This document shows positions 27,118 to 33,187 of a stretch of DNA of 64,000 nt, one piece after another. The notes beneath the pieces were generated by a model. That model was not told where the DNA came from. It searched no databases and saw only the letters and a program-made list of their open reading frames with translations. Position numbers and translations under genes: made by a program. How positions within the stretch are numbered: position 1 is the first letter of the stretch; each line of letters opens with the position of its first letter. Where the stretch lies: the NCBI GenBank assembly GCA_965215545.1, contig OZ244066.1, positions 2,480,001 to 2,544,000 on the forward strand. Direction: 5' to 3'. Source of the DNA: MPNP01 sp965215545. GTDB lineage: Bacteria; Pseudomonadota; Alphaproteobacteria; Rhodobacterales; Rhodobacteraceae.

Positions 27118-28577
27118 TGGCGACGGTGAACGCTGCCTCGCTGCGCGGGCGGCTGGACGACTGCCGGGCCCGGTTCGACGACATCAGGCGGAGGGGTGAG
27201 GCGGGCGCGGACACCCTCGCGCTGATCAACGCCCTGTTCCTGCTGCTCGACATCCTGGTGGCGGTGTTCCTCGAGAGGGCGACGCCGAAGACCAGCGCCA
27301 ACTCCTCCCTTCCGCCATCGCAGACGGACGGGGACGGGACCGCGCGGCGTGCCGGCGGGGGCGCAAACGGCAAAGGCGCGCAGCCGAACCGGCAGATCGG
27401 CGGCAACATGCGCAGGACCACCGTCGAGGAGACGGCCACGGTCGAGGCCTGCGGGACCTGCGGCGCCGACCTCTCAGGCGTCGACCCCGTCGCCCGGGAG
27501 TGCCGCGTCCTGTACGACATCGTCTTCGAGGTCGTCGAGCGCCGCGTGGACGCCGAGGTCAAGGAATGTCCCGCGTGCCGGGCCCGAACCAGGGGCCGGT
27601 TCCCCGACGGCATGCCCGGCCCGCTCCAGTACGGCCCCGGCCTGCAGGCCTTCACCGTCAACCTGCTGATCGCGCAGATGCTCTCGCTGAACCGGGCCGT
27701 CGCCCTGGTCCACGCGACCTGCGGCCTGAAGCTCTCCGAGGCCACCTGCCTGGGCTACGTCCGGCGCCTTCACGACGCACTCGGACCGTGGGAGGAGGCC
27801 GCCACCGCCATGCTCCTGGAGATGCCGGTGCTGAACGTCGACGAGACATCGCTGCGGGTGGACGGCAGGAACCACTGGATCCACGTCTGCTCGGGTGGGG
27901 ACATCACGGTCAAGCGGCTGCACCGCAGGCGCGGAGGCGAGGCCATCGACGACATCGGCATCATCCCCCGGCACCGGGGCGTCATCGTCCACGACTTCTG
28001 GAAGGCCTACCTCACCGACACGAACTGCAAGCACCAGCTGTGCTGCAGCCACCTGCTGCGCGAGCTCCAGGCCGTGACCGACAGCAACGGCTGGCCGTGG
28101 GCCGGGAGGATGCGGAAGCTGCTGCTCATCGCGCGGCGGCAGGTCATGCGACGGCCGGACCGGCGGCTCTCCATGCGGCACTACAGGGTCATCGCGCGGT
28201 GCTACGGGGAGATCCTGGAGCGGGGCCGGCGGGAGATGCCCGCGGTCCCGAAGCGGGAGAGGGGCCGCCGCGGACCGGTCGCGAAGTCCGACGCCCACAA
28301 CCTCCTCGAGCGCCTCGCCGCACACCGGGGAAACGTCCTGCGCTTCACGAGGCGCGCCGACACCCCGTTCTCGAACAACAGGGCGGAGCGGGACATCAGG
28401 ATGGCCAAGGTTAAGCAGAAGGTGTCAGGCTGCTTCCGCACCGTGGCGTTCGCGGAAGCGTACTACCGGATATCGAGCTACCTCCAGACCATGACGGCGC
28501 TCGGATACAACCCGCTCGTCGCAATCACCATCGCCCTGCAGGGCAAGGCCGTTGACTGCCTCGACGAAGGTAGCTGA
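27117..28577 (+). CDS. IS66-family transposase (copy 2), 486 aa
   Basis: The translation is identical to the copy at 19907-21367, including the SSLPPSQTD region, the zinc-finger-like cysteines and the three DDE acidic residues. Intact. Confidence 0.93.
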   Translation: MATVNAASLRGRLDDCRARFDDIRRRGEAGADTLALINALFLLLDILVAVFLERATPKTSANSSLPPSQTDGDGTARRAGGGANGKGAQPNRQIGGNMRRTTVEETATVEACGTCGADLSGVDPVARECRVLYDIVFEVVERRVDAEVKECPACRARTRGRFPDGMPGPLQYGPGLQAFTVNLLIAQMLSLNRAVALVHATCGLKLSEATCLGYVRRLHDALGPWEEAATAMLLEMPVLNVDETSLRVDGRNHWIHVCSGGDITVKRLHRRRGGEAIDDIGIIPRHRGVIVHDFWKAYLTDTNCKHQLCCSHLLRELQAVTDSNGWPWAGRMRKLLLIARRQVMRRPDRRLSMRHYRVIARCYGEILERGRREMPAVPKRERGRRGPVAKSDAHNLLERLAAHRGNVLRFTRRADTPFSNNRAERDIRMAKVKQKVSGCFRTVAFAEAYYRISSYLQTMTALGYNPLVAITIALQGKAVDCLDEGS

Positions 28578-28597
28578 TAACGGGGGCAAGTAGTTAC

Positions 28598-28605
28598 CCG
28601 GAAAC
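28598..28605. repeat. Right target-site duplication of copy 2
   Basis: CCGGAAAC directly follows the right end of the element and matches 26304-26311. Confidence 0.9.
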
Positions 28606-28610
28606 ATATC

Positions 28611-28624
28611 CAATACCGGTATTG
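28611..28624. promoter_or_regulatory. 14-bp perfect palindrome, probable former parA operator
   Basis: CAATACCGGTATTG lies six bases beyond the right end of IS copy 2. Removing the IS and one duplication would place it about 50 bp upstream of the parA start, near a related GGTATTCATATC sequence on the coding strand. Autoregulated parA operators commonly sit there. The role is inferred from position. Confidence 0.45.
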
Positions 28625-28935
28625 TACCCGACCCTTTACGACAGCCATCCCGCTGTCCCTAGCCGCGCGCCAGGCCACCCGCGAGCGACCGCCACCGCCG
28701 GGCCGGAATTGTGGATAAGACCATGATTTTCTGCTACAATGACTCCCAACCGCCCGGACGCGCCCGGCGTCCTCCCTGAGGTGCGTCCGGGCCGGTTGCG
28801 GGCGGATTTTGTATTGTACAATACAAAATGACCCCCTCCCAGACCGCCACCCCTTGCCTTTGCCGAACAGGGGCAGTATCCTTCAGGGTGCGCTGCAGTT
28901 TGGCCGGAGCGTGTGAGAAAACAGGAGATGTGGCC
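28625..28935. other. Gene-free leader region before the five-gene operon
   Basis: Contains an inverted repeat (CCGGACGC near 28755 and GCGTCCGG near 28783) and the 24-bp palindrome at 28806-28829. No gene is supported; the frame beginning at 28828 lacks a ribosome binding site. Confidence 0.5.
28806..28829. promoter_or_regulatory. 24-bp perfect palindrome (copy 1 of 3), putative promoter-operator
   Basis: The half-site ATTTTGTATTGT is followed immediately by its exact complement. It includes TACAAT (28817-28822), which could be a -10 box, with TTGCGG 15 bases upstream as a weak -35. A repressor bound here would block RNA polymerase. It lies 106 bp before the first gene of the operon. Related copies are at 48705-48722 and 51126-51145. 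Confidence 0.6.
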
Positions 28936-29106
28936 ATGGCAGTAACGACGATTGGGACATTTGCCGGATACCATTTGCCGAAAGATTGCGGAATTGTCGC
29001 AGGAAAGATCCAAGGCCGGACTGTGGTCATGGACGAGGAAGATGCTGAAAAACTAATAGATGAATTGCACCGTGCCATAGAAGAGGCCGAGTCCAAAAAG
29101 CCATGA
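28936..29106 (+). CDS. Small hypothetical protein, 56 aa (operon gene 1)
   Basis: Starts at ATG 28936 with AGGAG eight bases upstream. The sequence begins MAVTTIGTFAGYHLPKDCG and ends in an acidic helix (EEDAEKLIDELHRAIEEAE). The size and the helix would suit an antitoxin-like or accessory subunit, but no family is recognised. Its stop overlaps the next ATG by four bases. Confidence 0.65.
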   Translation: MAVTTIGTFAGYHLPKDCGIVAGKIQGRTVVMDEEDAEKLIDELHRAIEEAESKKP

Positions 29107-29255
29107 TCGCCCGCGCCGCCACCGCCCGCACACACAACAAGAAACACCGCGCCGATCCCGACAAATCCGGCGTTGACAAGATCCGTAACCGTGACCTGAT
29201 GCGGGCCCGGGCGTGCTACCGGCAGAAAACAAAGACCTTGCGAGGCGTCCAATGA
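29103..29255 (+). CDS. Small basic protein, 50 aa (operon gene 2)
   Basis: Rich in Arg and Lys, with HRADPDK followed by IRNRDLMRARACY. This resembles the repeat units of the reading frame in the invertible segment (RRADPDK, RQRNRDMMKAK at about 31550-31600), so the two belong to one small family. The ATG overlaps the preceding stop (ATGA) and its TGA overlaps the next ATG. Nucleic-acid binding is a guess from charge. Confidence 0.6.
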   Translation: MIARAATARTHNKKHRADPDKSGVDKIRNRDLMRARACYRQKTKTLRGVQ

Positions 29256-29932
29256 CAACACACGCTCAAAACGTTCTTTCAATCAATGTGACGTTCAATG
29301 ATTTGCAGGTGCTCCAAAGAGACGATGAGATTACGAATTTTAGTGAGAGTTTTGATTCTGAGGTTATCATTGAAGAATCAGCACTGGCCTTGAATTTAGT
29401 CAACTCGATGCCTGTCCGGGTCCCAATCCGCAAATTGACAATGCCTCGCGAACGCATGTTTGTGGAAATCAACCCGCCGAAAACACGATTTGTGATGGAG
29501 CATCCCGATAGCCTTGAAAAGGCAACGTTGCTCGTGAAGTTGGTGGAAAGGGCTTACGAAATCGGTGCCAAGACAGCGCCCTCATCTTTTGGTTGCAACG
29601 TGGACTGGGTCTACAATCTGCCCTCCGGAGAGAATGCACGGAGTTATCTGGGTCGGTGTCTTTTTTCTGATGCAAGTGCTCTGAACACGCAATGGACACA
29701 CGTGGGCGGCCAAGGCAAATTGTTTGCCCACGAGGGGGAATACAAATGGACAATTGCCTTGGAGCCTCGCTTCCAGAAGGCTGATGCAAAAAAGATGTTC
29801 CTCGCCGCCAATCTGCATGTTGATGAGGCCCGTATTCCCGATGGTGCGGAAGTGAAGAAACTTCTGGAGAAAATCTGGAATGACTCCAATACTCTGATTG
29901 AGCGTTTGGATAGACGAGCGATGCAAGCATGA
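29252..29932 (+). CDS. Hypothetical protein, 226 aa (operon gene 3)
   Basis: ATG 29252 overlaps the stop of gene 2. There is no signal peptide or membrane segment. It is a mixed alpha/beta protein with notable stretches RKLTMPRERMFVEINPPKTR and GAKTAPSSFGCNVDWVYN, and a helical C-terminus. Base composition is clearly lower in GC than neighbouring genes, which suggests recent acquisition. I do not recognise a family. The tight overlap with genes 4 and 5 implies a shared function or complex. Confidence 0.7.
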   Translation: MTTHAQNVLSINVTFNDLQVLQRDDEITNFSESFDSEVIIEESALALNLVNSMPVRVPIRKLTMPRERMFVEINPPKTRFVMEHPDSLEKATLLVKLVERAYEIGAKTAPSSFGCNVDWVYNLPSGENARSYLGRCLFSDASALNTQWTHVGGQGKLFAHEGEYKWTIALEPRFQKADAKKMFLAANLHVDEARIPDGAEVKKLLEKIWNDSNTLIERLDRRAMQA

Positions 29933-30510
29933 GGATGCTGCAGTCCACCTCTGAGTCCAGTCGTTCTTGTTGGTTTGATGAAACACCCGGTGCAAATGGG
30001 AAAGATCCTGATTTAACAGTTGCTAATCAAGTTTGTGCAGCCATTGATGCTCCCATCACAAATATCCATGAAAATGATACTCTTGCAAACTGGTTGATTG
30101 ATGACACCGTCCGCACTGTCTCCAGTGATGATGTCAATAAGTCATTCTATGTCCAGCCACCAACGCTTGCAGAGCAATCTCGCGCAAAGATCGATGCTCT
30201 CACCGAACTTGAGGTTGGATGGGATGGCTACCAAGGTATCGCGGTTTCCCAGGATGCTGCAGAGCATGCGCTTGGCCTTCTAGAGACAATCGGCTCATAC
30301 ACACATTGCGCGCCTGATGTGGCCCCGCTTGCAAACGGTGGACTGCAATTGGAGTGGTATGTGGGCAATCATGAAATCGAGATAGAAATTGCTCCTAACC
30401 GCTTAACGCTTCTGTATCATGGGTGTGTCGATGATGTCAGAGAAATCGTCATCGACGATTTGTGCAGTGTTGCAGAGTTCGCCCCCCTGTTCAGGGAACT
30501 GGGTCCCTGA
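29929..30510 (+). CDS. Hypothetical protein, 193 aa (operon gene 4)
   Basis: The ATG overlaps the stop of gene 3 by four bases. The C-terminal half carries a recurring pattern of accessory-region proteins: ELEVGWDGYQGIAVSQDAAE then PLANGGLQLEWYVGNHEIEIEI. It may be a small beta-rich domain. The first 70 residues are low in complexity and unrecognised. No catalytic residues are apparent. Confidence 0.7.
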   Translation: MRMLQSTSESSRSCWFDETPGANGKDPDLTVANQVCAAIDAPITNIHENDTLANWLIDDTVRTVSSDDVNKSFYVQPPTLAEQSRAKIDALTELEVGWDGYQGIAVSQDAAEHALGLLETIGSYTHCAPDVAPLANGGLQLEWYVGNHEIEIEIAPNRLTLLYHGCVDDVREIVIDDLCSVAEFAPLFRELGP

Positions 30511-30953
30511 TGGGGTGTGTGTCTATGGAACAGCCTCCGCAGGATTCTGCGGGGAGGGTCAAACCCCACGACCATCAACAAATCCACGATGACGACATCA
30601 TGTTGCGCGGTATCCCGCAGATACAGATTTTCACTAAAAATGGTGAAAAGCGGGTCTCTTCGGCGGCATTTAATAAATCGAGCCCAGAGCATGACAAATA
30701 TTGTGGCCTGTCGCTTAGCGCAAAAAAGATACTGGACTGTATCAATCAAGATATTGAGCAGTGGGCAGCGGAACGGTTTGCAGCCGTTGCAAGTTTTCCT
30801 GCTGAGGAATTTCGAAAGACGGGAGCTAAAATTGGTTGGGATCCTACCGAAGGCGATCGCTCCCATTGCAATGCTTGGGGAGATTTTACCAAAAGCACCA
30901 GAAAAAATCTTGCCAGACAGGCAACCCAGCAGTTGAAAACCAAGACATCCTAA
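30510..30953 (+). CDS. Hypothetical protein, 147 aa (operon gene 5)
   Basis: The ATG overlaps the gene 4 stop (TGATG). It contains DDDIMLRGIPQIQI and RVSSAAFNKS, a pattern shared by small accessory proteins that read SSAAF followed by G-(L/M)-S-(L/V). The region AAVASFPAEEFRKTG and a DPTEGDRSHCNAWG tail fit the same group. No function is assigned to the group as far as I know. It is the last gene of the operon. Confidence 0.7.
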   Translation: MGCVSMEQPPQDSAGRVKPHDHQQIHDDDIMLRGIPQIQIFTKNGEKRVSSAAFNKSSPEHDKYCGLSLSAKKILDCINQDIEQWAAERFAAVASFPAEEFRKTGAKIGWDPTEGDRSHCNAWGDFTKSTRKNLARQATQQLKTKTS

Positions 30954-31160
30954 GCGCAATTGCTATAACTCCCCAGCCCATCCCCTGCGCCCCCTCTTTG
31001 TGACTCTCATGGCTGTCGCCCACCGACCCGCCGGGTCCCGTGCTGCCCAGGCCACAACCGCCATCCCCGATCGCCCCCTTGCCACTCACCCCCTTGACCG
31101 CCCCCGCCCCGGCCGGTAATCTCGCCCCCATCACCATCCATCCCCGGAGAAAAAAATCCC
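30954..31160. other. Spacer between the operon and the orphan start
   Basis: Very C-rich on the plus strand; no gene. It would contain any promoter for the orphan start at 31161. Confidence 0.4.
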
Positions 31161-31259
31161 ATGCCGGACACCAAGGCCGAGGCCGACCCCCAGTTGCCGA
31201 CAGCTGCCATTGTCGGAAAATCAGCCTGCGGAGGGGGTGAAACTTCCGATTGTTGCTGA
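31161..31259 (+). CDS. Orphan N-terminus (32 codons) upstream of the invertible segment
   Basis: ATG 31161 has GGAGA about 14 bases upstream. It encodes MPDTKAEADPQLPTAAIVGK, then a short unrelated tail SACGGGETSDC before a stop. The nine residues LPTAAIVGK are encoded inside inverted repeat 1. The same nine, in the same phase, occur at the start of the minus-strand frame encoded through inverted repeat 2. Flipping the intervening DNA would extend this start by about 94 further residues. Confidence 0.55.
   Translation: MPDTKAEADPQLPTAAIVGKSACGGGETSDCC
31195..31216 (+). repeat. Inverted repeat 1 (22 bp) of candidate invertible segment
   Basis: All 22 bases match the reverse complement of 31755-31776. 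Internally it has dyad symmetry: CCGACA, 8-bp spacer GCTGCCAT, TGTCGG. This is the structure of a site-specific recombination core. Confidence 0.8.
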
Positions 31260-31465
31260 TGTGCAACACGCAATAGCCACGCTGGCAAGGGGGGTCAGGC
31301 GGATCGGATCCTTGTCAGGACAGGCCCGGAGGGCCCTTGACCGCCTGCAACAGGACAGCATCGAAAGTTCACGTCGGGACCGGGGGGCGGGACGTCCGCT
31401 GACCCTGTCCCCGTGTCGAGGATGGGACATGTCGGGACTTCCGGTCTGAGGCGGCCACCGCTTCC

Positions 31466-31776
31466 TCAGTGGCCTTCCGACATCTTGCGCGCCTGATACC
31501 GGGCCCGGGCCCGGGCATTCTCCCGGGCCCGATAGGCCGGATCGGCCCGCTTCGCCTTCATCATGTCCCGATTGCGCTGGCGGTCATCCGCCACCTTGTC
31601 CGGGTCGGCCCGGCGTTCCCCGTACTTCCTGGCGGCGTAGTCCGGGTGGGTCGCCCGCCAGGCGGCCGACCATTGCCTGTTCTTGTCGCGGTAGTCGGGA
31701 TCGGCCCGCCGCTTCCTGTTGTATTCGCGGAAGTAGGCGGCCCGGGAGGGCTTGCCGACAATGGCAGCTGTCGGCA
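31466..31776 (-). CDS. Headless basic repeat protein in the candidate invertible segment
   Basis: From the repeat inward the minus strand reads LPTAAIVGKPSRAAYF, then units built on RRADPDYR, RRADPDKVADD and KRADPAYRAREN, ending KMSEGH. It is very basic and made of three degenerate repeats. The frame runs upstream to 31990, but that part lies antisense over the porin 5' end and has no ribosome binding site. A normal start is therefore missing in this orientation. It is related to the 50-aa protein at 29103. DNA or RNA binding is inferred from composition. Confidence 0.55.
31755..31776 (-). repeat. Inverted repeat 2 (22 bp) of candidate invertible segment
   Basis: The exact reverse complement of 31195-31216, with 538 bp between the two. 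It ends 62 bp before the porin start codon. Confidence 0.8.
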
Positions 31777-31838
31777 GCCTAAAGCCCCTTTCTCGGCACG
31801 GACAGACCCGTGCAATCACGAGAAAGGAGATTCTCATC

Positions 31839-33056
31839 ATGAAACGACTCATGATCACCTGCGCCGCCCTCGGCCTGCTGGCCGGCGGTGCGCACGCCCA
31901 GGACGAAATGATGGCGGGCGGCCTGTCGCTGACCGGTGAGGCCGGTCTGGGCCTGATCTGGGAGGGAGACCGCAGTCTTCCCGGAATCAATTATGCCGCA
32001 GATGGCGATAAAGACGTGGATGCCGTCACGCACAAGTCACGGGCCAATTTTCTGTCGAAGTTTGACCTCAAGTTCGCCGGCAGCGGCGTCACCGATGGTG
32101 GCCTGACCTTCGGCGCCGGAGCCAAGATCGAGGCCCGCGGTGGCCAGCGACAGGACAATGCCGAAGCCGTCAAGGATGCCGAAGTCTACATCGGTGGCGA
32201 GATCTGGAAACTGACGGTCGGCAATCTCGACCCGGCTTCCAACATGGCCCATAACCTGCCGGATGTTGGCTATGACGGTCTGGGCGTTGATGACATTGCC
32301 GAGAGGGCCGATATTGGCGGTGCTGGTGATGCCAATGTTGCCTTTGATCTGGACTTCGGGATTGGCAAGGTGCAGCTGACAGGCGCAACAGTCAGTCCAA
32401 GGGCTGACAACACCACCGCCAAGCAAAAGAACGAGTGGGGCATCGGGGCGAGTTTCGATGCGGGCCCGACCACGATTGCGCTTGGTGCGGACAGTGGCAA
32501 AGCGTCTTTCGATAACAGCGTCAAGAACAAGATGGTGCTGAAGGCGTCCGTCAATGCCGACTTCGGCATGTTCGATGGCGGCCTGTTCTATTCGCAGCAG
32601 GAGGTTGAAACAAAAGAGACCAGTAGCGTCGCCGGCACGCCAGGTGGTTGTGATACGGCAAATCTTACGGGCGCTGGCGTGTGCTCTACCCAGACCAACA
32701 AGGTCACCGGCCTTGGTCTTCATTTCGGCGTGAAGGCGGGTGAGGCCACCAAGATTACTGCAGTGATCACCCAGCAAAAGCAGGATGATGTCAATTCCAG
32801 AGGCGAAAATGGCCTCATCACCGACTTGGATACCGATGGTGCCGGCACTTCCACGGATACAGCGGCACAAATTGGCTCAGCTGACTACAAAGCCCGGTCA
32901 CAAGATCAAAAGGGCTTTGGTCTGGGTGTCACGCATGACCTCGGTGGTGGCGCCACCGTTCAGGCCGGTGTTGCACGAGTTGATTTCCCGCAGGATGAAT
33001 ATGGACGAACCTCCGACCGGACCAAGTTCAGCGTTGGCGTGACCATGGCCTTCTGA
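31839..33056 (+). CDS. Outer-membrane porin, 405 aa
   Basis: The signal peptide MKRLMITCAALGLLAGGAHA is followed by a mature protein with amphipathic beta strands, Gly-rich turns and a C-terminal phenylalanine (SVGVTMAF). It fits the Rhodobacter-type porin_4 group, which forms trimeric 16-strand channels for small solutes. ATG 31839 has AAAGGAGA 9-16 bases upstream. A cysteine pair is present in a loop near residues 268-281, as GCDTANLTGAGVCST. The promoter region lies next to, and possibly inside, the candidate invertible segment. Confidence 0.85.
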   Translation: MKRLMITCAALGLLAGGAHAQDEMMAGGLSLTGEAGLGLIWEGDRSLPGINYAADGDKDVDAVTHKSRANFLSKFDLKFAGSGVTDGGLTFGAGAKIEARGGQRQDNAEAVKDAEVYIGGEIWKLTVGNLDPASNMAHNLPDVGYDGLGVDDIAERADIGGAGDANVAFDLDFGIGKVQLTGATVSPRADNTTAKQKNEWGIGASFDAGPTTIALGADSGKASFDNSVKNKMVLKASVNADFGMFDGGLFYSQQEVETKETSSVAGTPGGCDTANLTGAGVCSTQTNKVTGLGLHFGVKAGEATKITAVITQQKQDDVNSRGENGLITDLDTDGAGTSTDTAAQIGSADYKARSQDQKGFGLGVTHDLGGGATVQAGVARVDFPQDEYGRTSDRTKFSVGVTMAF

Positions 33057-33187
33057 CCGCGGTCAGAGCCTGACATCCACCCAAGCCCCCACGGGGGCGG
33101 CCACGCAGTCGCCCCTGACCCCCATTCCAGCCATGCCCCGCCACACCGACCCGTGGCCGTGACGGCACAAGACGTGAGACCTGACCG

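Larger units (their letters stand above)
26312..28597 (+). mobile_element. IS66-family element with methyltransferase passenger, copy 2 (2286 bp)
   Basis: Same length, gene content and terminal repeats as 19102-21387, in the same orientation, with 8-bp duplications CCGGAAAC on both sides. I found no difference between the copies in any stretch compared, and all open frames translate identically. The transpositions are therefore recent. It lies between the parA start and a palindromic site at 28611-28624. Confidence 0.93.

Noticed and set aside
19102..28597. Composite transposon made of the two IS66-family copies
   Set aside because: Each copy has its own different 8-bp target duplication, and the DNA between includes core genes secG and pyrG, so independent insertions explain it better.
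28724..28740. Extended -10 promoter at TGCTACAAT
   Set aside because: No acceptable -35 at normal spacing, so not reported as a promoter.
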